A program made the translations under genes and the position numbers. Of a stretch of DNA of 64,000 nt, positions 27,142-38,105 are shown piece by piece. Source of the stretch: Chrysomallon squamiferum (lineage: Eukaryota; Mollusca; Gastropoda; Neomphalida; Peltospiridae); the NCBI GenBank assembly GCA_012295275.1, contig CM022676.1, positions 2,434,313 through 2,498,312 on the forward strand, read 5' to 3'. Positions within the stretch are counted from its first letter, which is position 1. Every line of letters begins with the position of its first letter. The notes under the pieces were generated by a model that saw nothing but the letters and a program-made list of their open reading frames with translations, made no database searches and was not told the DNA's origin.

Positions 27142-27309
27142 TTCAGCGTAATACTCAGAGGTACCATGTCTAAATGTCAGTTTAATTAGGACGTTTTTTT
27201 TGTTTGTTTGTTTGTTGTTGTTTCTGTTGTTGTCTTATTGTAGGTGTACTTCTCCTTTTTCTTTTTCTTTTCATTTATTTATTTCTTCTTTTTTTTTTTT
27301 TTTTTTTTT

Positions 27310-27360
<51 letters not shown>

Positions 27361-27384
27361 CTTTTTTTCAGATATCTTAGCGGC

Positions 27385-27397
27385 GAACATTCTCGAA
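27385..27397 (-). promoter_or_regulatory. Heat-shock-element motif (right-arm copy of 6540)
   Basis: GAACATTCTCGAA after GATATCTTAGCGGC, in the same unit context as the left arm. Confidence 0.45.
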
Positions 27398-28070
27398 GGT
27401 AAAGTTTGATAACATTGTTAACTAAGTCACAGTAATACGTGGTAAAATCGTTTACAGATATTTCTGTTCTTTATGTTTACATCCAAAACACACAGCAAAC
27501 CTTCAACAAATAACCACTATTTCACTGTATTTGTTTCAAATGGATAATCAGGTTTCAAAATATATCTACAGAAAAATCAGTAATATGAAAAATCTTTGTT
27601 TCTAACGAAAAGAAAAACTTACCTTCTAGAAACGTCACTTTCAGCAGTGTGTCCTGTATGTAAGTTACTTCCTAGTAAATATCTGACTTTTTACAGGAAA
27701 ACAAAGCAATAAATACTACTTTCAATTTCAAATTAGCTCTTTCAGAAATAATGATAAGTACTAGTTATCTTAATTTAGTCCTATTTTTATTTTATGAAAA
27801 CTAAATCAATAAATCACTTTGTGATTGAGATAATTATTAAGATAATTAAGAATATTTACTTTTAAAAGTTATTCATTCGAACTTTGACCTGCTTGTTGTG
27901 ATCTAGGTGTTTCAGGGAAGACAACTCTTATACAAACATAGATCATTAAAGTATTAAAAAACCTTCGACATTATTTTTCTTGCTATTGAAATTAAATATT
28001 TATGTCCAGAATAATTCTCACATCCGCCATGTTATAACCGACACTTTATTTAGATTTGGGCTTATATATA

Positions 28071-28083
28071 GAACTTTCTCGAA
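28071..28083 (-). promoter_or_regulatory. Heat-shock-element motif (right-arm copy of 5857)
   Basis: GAACTTTCTCGAA, the most diverged unit context, with the consensus positions still intact. Confidence 0.45.
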
Positions 28084-28619
28084 GTTAAGTTTGATAATAG
28101 TTGTTACTAGGTCACTGTACTACGTGACAATCTCGATCTCTCACATTCTTTACTCTGCGTGCGAATTATGGGGGTTTTCCCAGTTGCTAATAAAAGAAAT
28201 ACAATAAATAAATAAAACTGATATCTGCATCTGTGTACGCTCTGAAGCTCTGAATGATATTTTAGCTGAACTGGATGTCATCTTCACAGTTTTGTTTGCT
28301 GATGCAGTGGATTTGGTGTAAAATTTATAATTTCAACTTAGGAACATTTAGTTATTGTTTCGCATATCTTCATTATCTAAAGCCTAATTCAGCCCTTTGT
28401 TCATTATATATACATCCAATATACATTGCATACATTCAACACATAACAACATTTCTTTGAAAAAGGTTGAATTTCATGCCATAGTGTTTGCTTATGATGA
28501 TCGAAAAAAGTTGAATTTCACGCCGCGTCAGAAAAACTACATTCGGGTATTTTCATTGTCTAGTCCCCTGTATTGAACAACCACGCCGTTCTTATCTTGA
28601 ATCACATACGAAATGTTGA

Positions 28620-28799
28620 GGCATTTTGCCCTTCAACCCAAACGTGTGGTTAGATGCTGATTGTGCAGCTGTAGCCAGATTTGAAGTGGAAAGTTCAGAT
28701 ACAACAGAACTCCTCGTCACAGTTGACTTCCGAGTTGACACAGTCAGACATGCTGCGATCAAAGATGTCGATCTGGACAACATAACTGACTGTGGTTAA
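28620..28799 (+). pseudogene. Unrecognised coding fragment (59 codons)
   Basis: Between a TGA and a TAA this frame reads GILPFNPNVWLDADCAAV, then ARFEVESSDTTELLVTVD, then FRVDTVRHAAIKDVDLD and NITDCG. Its balanced composition and alternating hydrophobic/charged pattern look like a real beta-strand-rich exon inside A+T-rich DNA. There is no clear acceptor or donor, no start codon and no family that I recognise. The left-arm copy (5140-5335) is frameshifted, so this is either the better-preserved copy of a relic or a true exon of an unseen gene. Confidence 0.4.
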
Positions 28800-29429
28800 C
28801 GAATGTCTTGGGCTCTCTAACGTCTATCAAATACGATTAGTTTGATCTTCGTTGATTCCGTCTGAACTGAGCAATGAAGGTCACAAGTTGTGGGTTTCAG
28901 TGTACGTACATTTCACCTAGTTATTAATTTAGTTGAGAATTTTTGTTTTTGAAAGTATTCACTCGGATTCTGTCCTGCTTTTAATCAGCTACTTGTTTCA
29001 AAGAAGATATCCCTTATACATCGATCGTAAAAGTATTAATCAGCGTTTGACAAAATCGGTAATGAAATTACAAATCTATATTGAGCTTTCATAATAATAA
29101 TAAGTACTGTCAGTTTATTTAGGTGATATTAATCGTTGCTTTTCTTTTTTGTTGTTGTTTTTGTTTTGTTTGTTTTGTTTTTTCTATTATTTTGTTCTGA
29201 CACGCAGCCCCCCCTGACCGTTATTATTTCAGTATTACTTATGATTAGTACTAGTAGTAGCAGTAGTTTTAGTAGTTGTTGTTGTAGTAACTGTAATGGT
29301 TTATTCAGTTTTATTTACTCTTCTTCAGTTGTTGTTGTTCTTTCATTTTCATTTGGCTTTATTATTATTATTATTAGTTTATAAATAAATAAAATGAAAT
29401 AAAATTAAATAACAGTTACTCAAATACAA

Positions 29430-29610
29430 ATGCGTTATATTCCCGTGATGGTGAAGCTTTACTATCGCTGGACGTATAACTGAAAGGTCGCGAGTTCGAT
29501 CACTCGGAGCTGCGATGTTGTCATGTGGTGACTGTGATTCACGTGACCGTAAGTGAGAATCTGACAGGATATGTTGTTTGATTATGGAATTAAAAAACAT
29601 TCCCAAAGCT
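29430..29610 (+). mobile_element. tRNA-derived SINE-like element (right arm)
   Basis: Same element as 4,340-4,505 on the other strand. TGGTGAAGC and GCGAGTTCGATCACTCG are spaced like Pol III A and B boxes. The reverse frame gives the APSDRTRDLSV peptide typical of translated tRNA-SINE heads. Tail and target duplications were not identified. Confidence 0.5.
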
Positions 29611-29851
29611 TCACATTGTTCAAGTCAACCGTGCCTGGTAAATGTATCAAAGAAGTCATTGTTTAAACATAAATGCTGCAATTTGATCATGATGCATGGA
29701 TATATTTTTCCAGGCAAATATTATATACTTATCCGATAATGATCATACAGATAATGGATATTTTATATAACTGCATTTTAGCGGACTGTAAATATCAGAT
29801 ATATTTATACTTACCAAATAATTAGACAGGTGACTTAAATATACATATTTT

Positions 29852-29994
<143 letters not shown>

Positions 29995-30023
29995 ACGAAC
30001 TCAAACAGGCTGTCTTGTCTTTA

Positions 30024-30566
30024 CTAGTGTCCTCCAAGGTTGACTTCAACTATTCTTGCACGGTCTGTAGCCTGGACTTTCTGTATGTGTGTAACGAACT
30101 CAGACAGGTTGCGATGAGATTTTCGGATCCGGTTCTTCGACTTGTTGTAGAATCGTTCAAGCTTGATGTTGGTCCGAGGTCCCAGTCTGGCCCAGTGGTT
30201 CCAGAGTAGTAGCTGAAATGTGGCGTCATCGTCCACCCATGTGTGGGTGATGTAGTCGTTGAACTGATCTACCCTTGGAAGGTCGCGACTGTCGTTCACG
30301 ACGTCCTGCACTTGGTTGCGTGGGAGTAGTGACAAGACAGCGGCTCTACGAACATGGCGGAGTAGATCAGGGTTGTTCCTGTACTCGACTGCAAGGTCTT
30401 TCTCTGAGACTTTCCTCCACACAGTTTGATTAAAACATCCTCTGATCTCGGCGTCTGGGTACATCTCTTGAGCAGCTTGGATAGCAGCCACCTCAAAGTC
30501 TGTCTGTACTACACGCGGTGTGGGTTCAGCTCCAGTTCTATCGTGGACAGCTTCATTTATAAACAT
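30024..30566 (-). pseudogene. MULE-type transposase fragment, copy 1
   Basis: A 180-codon open frame on the minus strand has the C-terminal half of a Mutator-like (MULE) transposase domain. It shows PRVVQTDFEVAAIQAAQ with the conserved D, a PDAEIRGCF segment with the usual Cys, then the helical VWRKVSEKDLAVEYRNNPDL and WVDDDATFQLLLWNHW parts. The His that normally follows GCF in the CxxH-like motif is absent, apparently by a small deletion (GCFNQTVW). The N-terminal catalytic part, terminal inverted repeats and start are missing. The fragment ends beside the (CT)n tract. It is a relic and not a mobile element capable of transposition. Confidence 0.75.
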
Positions 30567-30764
30567 GGAATATTTTCTTTAGTGTATTATACACTTAACC
30601 ATTATTTTGTATATTGTAAAAGAAAAACAGATGAAATTAATGCTTACAAACCAATTAGTAGCTGTTGTTGCAGTAATTGTAGTGTAATTGTAGTGTTTAC
30701 TCTTCTTAATAGATTTTGTTGTTCTTTCATTTTCATTTGGCTTTATTATTATTATTATTATTAT

Positions 30765-30888
<124 letters not shown>

Positions 30889-30889
30889 T

Positions 30890-31215
30890 TCTGTTTATAA
30901 CGAACTCAAACAGGTTGGGATGAGCTTTTCGGATTCGGTTCATCAACTTGATGTGGAATCCATCAAGATTGTTTTTGTCCCACAGTAGTAGCTGAAATAT
31001 GGCGTCATCGTCCACCCATGTGTGGGTGATGTAGTCGTTGAACTGCTCTAGCCTTGGAAGGTCGAAACTGTCGTTCAGAACATCCATCCAGACATCTTAC
31101 ACTTGGTTCAATGTGAGGAGTGACAAGGCAGCGGCTCTACCAACATGGCACTGAAGATCAGGGTTGGTCCTATATTCGACTGCAAGGTCTTTTTCTTCGA
31201 TATTCCTAAGATCAA
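30890..31215 (-). pseudogene. MULE-type transposase fragment, copy 2
   Basis: Minus-strand relative of copy 1: EEKDLAVEYRTNPDL, RAAALSLLTLNQV, then an in-frame TAG, then FDLPRLEQFNDYITHTWVDD and a shortened FQLLLW...NRIRKAHPNL end. The stop and internal deletions relative to copy 1 show decay. Its C-terminal end merges with a (CT)n tract at the same residue (NLxEFV) as an extra short piece next to 29,986, so the tract was probably present when the segments were duplicated. Confidence 0.7.
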
Positions 31216-31394
31216 TTATATCTACATTACTTAGCTGCACCCTCGGCACTTCCTACATGGACTGAACCATTCCTTTCGGCCAGGAAGGTGGAGCGGATTC
31301 CTCTTGCACGTGCCAGTAAACCAGTAATAACCTGTTCCCCTACAGTTCACTAGGCGGAACCTAACCCTGGGCTAGATTAACTTTAGCTCTGTTA

Positions 31395-31610
31395 TTATCA
31401 CCTTAGATACGTCTTTATTACCACAACAGATACATCTTTATTATTACAATAGATATATCGTTATTACCACAATAGATATATCTTTACTATTACAATATAT
31501 ACCTTTATTACCACAATAGTTACACCTTTATTACCACAATAGATACATCTTTATTACCACAATAGATACATCTTTATTATCACAATAGTTACATCTTTAT
31601 TACCTTATAT
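31395..31610. repeat. Minisatellite (unit ~23 bp)
   Basis: Eight or more imperfect copies of TATTACCACAATAGATACAT plus CTT, with variants TTATTACAATAG and GTTACACC. Confidence 0.8.
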
Positions 31611-31987
31611 CTCTTATATTGATCGTAAACGTATTAATACGCGTTTGACAACATTATTTTACGTTTCCAGTAATGAAATTAAGAATTTGTATTGAACATA
31701 ATATCTATACTGAGCTTTCATAATAATAAGTACTGACAGTTTATTTAGGTGATGTTAATCGTTGCTTTTCTGTTGTTGTTGTTTTATTTTGTTTTTTTCT
31801 ATTGTTTTCTTCTTCCCCCCCTGACCGTTATTATTGCAATATTACTTATGATTAGTACTAGTAGTAGCAGTAGTTTTAGTAGTTGTTGTTGTAGTAATTG
31901 TAGTGGTTTATTCAGTTTTATTTACTCTTCTTAATAGATTTTGTTGTTCTTTCATTTTCATTTGGCGTTATTATTATTATTATTTAA

Positions 31988-31989
<2 letters not shown>

Positions 31990-32075
<86 letters not shown>
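31990..32075 (+). repeat. (CT)n microsatellite
   Basis: About 85 bases following the third copy of the TTCATTTTCATTTGGC segment. Confidence 0.95.
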
Positions 32076-32080
<5 letters not shown>

Positions 32081-32179
32081 TCTGTCTGTCTCTATTATCT
32101 ATCGTTCTTCATACTTCTTCCTTCAAATACCATTCAGACTATTTTATTTGTATGATGATTTCAGATAGTTTTTTTATAT

Positions 32180-32876
32180 AATCTATTCTCTATGTAATCT
32201 ATCTGGCTGTCTCTCTATTTGTCTGATTAGAAATTTCATATGGTTCTTTAAATGTCCCTAACGTTTTATATTAAAATGTAAACCAAATTAGTCATTTTTG
32301 CATTTAGAAAACAAATAAAAATACGTTATGATTTGGAAATATTTTAATAAGCTAAAATGTCCAACTATTATTGCTACCTACCATTAAAACTTACGAATGT
32401 AAATACATCATTATGACTAAATATTATAATTCACGTTGAGAAAGAAAGAAAACGAAACATTAAAAGAATAATAATAATATTATAATGAAATAAAATAATA
32501 ACAGAAATAAACTTAGATTATTATCTACTAAAATGTTTTAACTGTATCTAAAAATAAAATCATTTGAAACGTGTATTTTCAAGATACATTATGATTACAT
32601 TCTCTAACACTCTAAAACACAAATATATGTATACAAACATTTACTGAATCCTAAACTTTAAAAAGCAACAAATATAATTATATTATTGTCTATAAATAGT
32701 TTAATATAGTATAGTGTAGAATAGTATAGTATTGTGTAGTGTAGTATAACACAGGTTAGGTCACTATTATATCGTATAGTAAAGCATAGTATAATATACT
32801 ATAGTACAGACTAACACAATATAGTTTAGAATAGTATAGCAAAGTATAGGATACTATAATATTTTATATTACAGAC

Positions 32877-32925
<49 letters not shown>

Positions 32926-33590
32926 CACGTTTCAGAACTGCAAGTGTAACCAATTACCTTATGAATCAAATAAATTATAATCCAGATTCACGAAAATAAT
33001 AATAATCAAAATTTAAAAAATAAAAAATAAAATAAAACAATGTACAAAATCTTTCCTCAGCACTCTTTAACAATAAAACAGAAGTAATTTTAAAATATAA
33101 ATAAGTAAAAATTAAAAACTAAAAAGTAAATTAGGAAGATATTAGTAAGTAACTCCGATGAAATTAGTTGAGTTGTTATCCAAGAGTGATTTCCTTTGAT
33201 TCTTAGCTCTATCCCGTAATCGGAGATGAACCAAACAATTTTGTAAAACCATGATTAAAACACACAGATGACACGTTACTATGATTAATGTTTCCAAAGT
33301 AACACAAGAACAGTCATAAATTATGATAATGAAGTTAATAATAATACTACTATTGTCTAATACAATAGTTAATATTATTATACCAAAACGAAAGTGAAAT
33401 TCCTTTTTTAATGTTGGTGTGACTTTTTTCTTCTCTGTTATGTTTTGTGAGCTGCTGAGTTTGAGTACGTGTGTGTGTGCAGTTATGAGTGCACGTGAAT
33501 GTGTGTGTAGAGAAAACTGCTATTAAAAATAAGATAGTTTAATCTACATTTATAATTTATGATTGCTACAGCAGTAGCAAGTTTTATAAG
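32180..33590. other. A+T-rich intergenic stretch
   Basis: Holds a degenerate (TATAG)n-like stretch at about 32,690-32,870, a (CA)n tract at about 32,892-32,922 and otherwise unremarkable A+T-rich DNA. No exon-like frame seen. Confidence 0.6.
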
Positions 33591-33597
33591 TATAATC

Positions 33598-34282
33598 TTA
33601 ATCAAATTCACACAAGTCATTTTCATCGCGATACAAAGTTTGTTTTAATCCTGAATGTGCCACCAGTATGCGAAATGTGATCGTATCGATGTACCAGCTA
33701 CAATTATCATCGACGCCCTGGAAACAAATATTTACAAATCTCTCAATTTTGATTAAATTTCAATTTGTACCAACTCTGTTCCTGAAAAGTGACACATCTA
33801 TCTCTGGATATACGTAGGAACAGAGAGTTTCGAATTTTTCATATTGAGTTAACAGATTTTTAGGCAAAACTTTACTTCGAAAAAGATTCGAGAAGTGGAG
33901 AGCCAATCAGGTACAGCTCTTTTCTCAGCATTTCACGTTTGTTTTCTTCTCTTATTTCTTTTTCCTGTCGTCTGCACTCAGCTTCACTCCATTTCATGCA
34001 TGAATGAAAAACTGTCTCCTCAGTGGCGTTCAGATCATCAGGTTCAAATATGTTTCTAAAACATTCGCGACACAGATCTGTGAGACCCTTTGAATTCAGT
34101 ACAGCTTTGCTATTTTCCCAAATATATCTCAGACACGTTTCGGTGACATCGTCTTGTTTATTGATGTGATATTCTACCAACATGAAGCATGCGTCGACTA
34201 TAGTCATTTTCGTTTTAAGATATTTAAGACATCTCTTTTCTAGATTAGTGACGTCATACTTCCTCGCAAGGTACAATACTTC
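33598..34282 (-). pseudogene. BACK-domain fragment of a BTBD6-like protein with possible 3' exon (right copy)
   Basis: The minus-strand frame from VLYLARKYDVTNLEKRC to LLESFSK and TAA (33,872) covers the post-BTB region and most of a BACK domain, better preserved at its 5' side than the left copy. It has no ATG and no BTB part; the tandem repeat begins directly upstream. After the stop, a +1 frame continues with VLPKNLLTQYEKFETLCSYV and YPEIDVSLFRNRVGTN. A separate AG-bounded 120-nt piece at 33,598-33,717 codes GVDDNCSWYIDTITFRILV and AHSGLKQTLYRDENDLCEFD before TAA. That suggests the gene once continued beyond the stop and was frameshifted, or that GTAAAG after TTCGAA is a donor. Probable pseudogene or displaced gene fragment. 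Confidence 0.65.
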
Positions 34283-34284
34283 TC

Positions 34285-35298
34285 GATTAGAGTTAGGTCC
34301 CTTAGATGAGATCTACTCTCTAAGTTTTCGATCGTTTTAAAGTTTCAAAGTGGTTCTTTATATCTTTACTTATTTATTTATTCTATCCTGTTAATTTTGC
34401 TTATTGTTGTTATAATAAAAAAAATCAGTAAATAAAATAGTTTATTGTGTCTTTTGATTATTATCAGAATTTATTATTTATTTTTGTACTTATTAAAATT
34501 CTGAAATTTATTTGTTTTTAAATTTTCTGTCAATTTTTAATTAACTGAATTTTGTTTCTTTTACAATTGTATATGCATTCAATACCAGAGGTTTTTCTCT
34601 CTGTAACTGTGCTTCTGACTGTGTGTGTTTGTGTCTGTCTGTATACATATATATATATATATATATACTAAGCAAAGAAAAAATCCTATCGATTAGAGTT
34701 AGGTACCTTTCGTGAGATGTACTCACTAAGTCTTCGATCATTTTAAAGTTTTAAAGTGGTTCTTTATTTATCTGCATATTTATTTACTCTATCCTGCCTA
34801 CTTTGCTTATTGTTGTTATAATAAAAAAAAATTCATTAAATAAAATAATTTACTGTGGCATTTGTTAGAATCGGTTTTTTACTATCAGAACTTATTATTT
34901 CTTTTGGAATTTATTAACATTCTGAATTTTTTATTAAAAATGTACAGGCAATTTTTAATTAATTGAATTTTGTTCCTTTTACAATTGTATATGCATTCAG
35001 TCCTCTGTTAAGTGCGTGTGTGTCTATTGTTGTTATATATATATATAAAAATAAGCATATATATACTGTATATATATAAAATAATAAAATTTTTTGTGTT
35101 ATTTCATAGAATCGGTTTTATAATACCAGTATTTATTATTTTTTTTTTTGTATTCATTAATATTCTGAAATTTATTTGTATTTAAATTTTCAGGCAATTT
35201 TAAATTAATTGAATTTTGTTTCTTTTACAATTGTATATGCATTCAGTACCAGAGGTTTTCTCTGTGTAAGTGTGTGTGTTGGTCTGTCTGTATCTGTC

Positions 35299-35339
<41 letters not shown>

Positions 35340-35835
35340 AAAGCAAAAAAAAATTATATCGATTAGAGATAGGTCCCTTAGGTGAGATGAATTCACTAAT
35401 TCTTAAAAATTTTAAAGTTTTAGAAACTGGTTCCTTTTTGTATGCTTATTTACAAACATATATTAGACTGAGGTCCAATAGGTGAGATGTACTCACTAAT
35501 TCTTCGATCGTTTTAAACTTTCAAAGTCGTTCTTTATTTGTTTACTTACTTATTTCTTATATATCCTATCTACTTTGCTTATTGTTGTTATAATTAAAAA
35601 AATCAGTAAATAAAAAAAAAATTGTGTCATTTGACGGAATCGTTTTTATAATATCAGTATTTATTATTTCATTTTGTATTTATTAATATTCTGAAATATG
35701 TTTGTTTTTAAATTATCTCGCAATTTTTAATTAATTCAATTTTGATTCTTTTACAATTGTATATGCATTCAGTACCAGAGGTTTTTCTCTGTGTAGGTGT
35801 TTGTGTGTGTGTGTATGTGTCTGTCTGTCTATCTA
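34285..35835. repeat. Tandem array of ~0.25-0.5 kb units (right arm)
   Basis: About four inverted copies of the unit described at 1-3,415, marked by ATTCTGAAATTTATTTG-like strings near 34,498, 34,918, 35,162 and 35,688. It has fewer copies than the left arm. Includes (TA)n tracts at about 34,648 and 35,303-35,335. Confidence 0.85.
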
Positions 35836-37215
35836 TATATACTTAATTATTTATGAAGATACTTCCGTTCTTCCTTACTCGGATAATTATTTACTTACTT
35901 ACTTTATTTCTTCATCATGTAACTATTTACGTACTATCTTGCATTATTATTTACTTAGGTAATTTTTTATGTTCTTACTTACTTTTTTAGTTAGTCAGGT
36001 AATTGTTTACGTGCTTATATTCTTACTTACTTACTTAGGTAATTATATTCTTACTTACTTACTTTATTTCTTACTTACTTATTTTATTTCTTACTTAGGT
36101 ATTTATTTACGTTCTTTCTTACGTTCTTTTTCTTAACTAATTATTTACGTACTCACTTACTTCCTTACTTATTTAGGTAATTATTTAGGAAAATACTTCA
36201 TTTCTTACTTATTTAGGTAATTATTTACGAACATTCTTCCTTTCGTTCTTATTTTGTTAGCTATTTACCTACTAACTTGTTTTGAAAGTTATTTAGGAAA
36301 TGATTTACGTACCACTTTTCTTTCTTACATACTTTGGTAATTATTTACCTACTAACTAGCTTTGTTGCTTACTTAGACTATTATCTACGTTCTTACTTGC
36401 TTTCTTACTTACTTACTTTACTTCTTATTTAGGTAATTGTTTTTCGTATTTACTTAGTTTCTTGTTTACTTAGGTAATTACATATGAACATACTTCCTTG
36501 CTTACTTACGTAATTATTTACCTACTTACTTACCAACTTTATTTCTTACATATGTAATTATTTACGTAATTACTTGTTTTGTTATTTACTTAGGTGTTTA
36601 TTTACGTTCTTACTTAGTTTTCTAATTCGGTAATTAATTATGTTCTTACTTTCATTTTTACTTATTTTGGTAATTATTTACGCATTTACATAGGTAATTA
36701 TTCAAGTACCTACTTTCTTTCCTCTTTTTCCTAGGTAATTATTTACATACTAGCATTTTCTCCTACCTACATAATTATTTACGTACTTTCTTTCTTACTT
36801 AGGTAATGATTTAAGTACTTACTTACGTTCATTCTTACATAGGAATTTATTTACGTACTTTCTTACTTTCCTTCTTGCTTAGGTAATTACTTGCTTTATT
36901 ACTTACCTAAGTAATTATTTACGTACTTACATGTTCTCCTACCTACATAATTATTCATGTACGTTCTTTCTTACTTACTTAGGTAGATATTTACGGACTA
37001 ACTTACATTCTTACATACTTCCTGATTATTTACCCACTTCCTAATTTCTTTCTGTCTTTGGTAATTATTAATGTACTTACTTTCTTCTTTCCTTAGGTAA
37101 TTATTTACGTACTTGCATACTGTCTTTCTTTGGTAGTTATTTACGAACTTACATACTTTTGTTATTACTCAGGTTATTAGGTACTTACTTTATTTCTTGC
37201 TTATGTGAATATTTA
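35836..37215. repeat. (TTAC)-rich higher-order array
   Basis: Nearly 1.4 kb of diverged TTAC tetranucleotides with a recurring TAGGTAATTATTTACGTACT core every ~45-60 bases. Individual units vary by substitutions and TTAC slippage. No coding frame. It borders the outer end of the right arm. Confidence 0.85.
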
Positions 37216-37359
37216 TGAACTTGCTTACAAACAAACACATACCCATAGACACACACTAACATATACACATATATTCTATTACACAAGACCATTTACATAG
37301 GAATATACACATACATGCAGAGATAAATATAGGCATATACGCATACATATTTATTTGTG

Positions 37360-37484
<125 letters not shown>

Positions 37485-37619
37485 TTCTGTTGAGAACTCA
37501 TCACTGCTGTCAAACAAGAAATTAAAACAAAGTATTTTTTCTATTATTCGTGACAAAAGTTAAGTAAATGTATTACACAGAAAGAAGCTATAACTAAACA
37601 ATACAAATGATACAACTAC

Positions 37620-38000
37620 CGGTACACCAAGCAGTACACACATAAAATGAATCTCCTTTCTGATATTAATTATCCTACGAATATAAAACATCAAAATACT
37701 CATATAAAGTAAATCTCGTTGCTAATATTATTTATACTGCAAACAATAGATCAGCTTGTTAATATGAATTATTCTGCAATCATCCCACATATAAAATAAA
37801 TCTCATTGCTAATATAAATACATACAAATACAAAACACGAAAACGAAATCCATTTAAACAAACAAACAAACACATACCTTCTTTATTGAAAATATGAATC
37901 ACATGACGTTTATTCAGAATTAATTATCATAAAACGAAATATAGTTATGTTCTTTAAAAAAGGTTTGATATCCTGGAGGGATAAGACACTGTGTCTACAA
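37620..38000. repeat. 3' flank minisatellite of gene B (unit ~60 bp)
   Basis: Diverged copies of a unit with TAAAATAAATCTC...TATTAATTATACTAC. The same repeat with clearer ~60-bp periodicity lies at 52,380-52,760 downstream of gene C, followed in both places by AGGTTTGA(T/C)ATC and ATAAGACAC. This shows B and C are copies of one gene including its 3' flank. Confidence 0.65.
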
Positions 38001-38105
38001 TTTAAATAAGTGTAACTTAATCATACTTTCTACTGCATTACATAAAATTCATGTAGAGAAAAACAAACACACGTACGTACAAACACGGGTCTGTATTTTA
38101 ATTGT

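Noticed and set aside
29440-29520. Possible tRNA gene
   Set aside because: Only a B-box-like core is clear; acceptor and anticodon stems do not form, and it fits a tRNA-derived SINE better.
35836-37215. Regularly spaced repeats suggestive of a CRISPR array
   Set aside because: The units are diverged TTAC tetranucleotides without constant repeats or unique spacers, and the DNA is eukaryotic.
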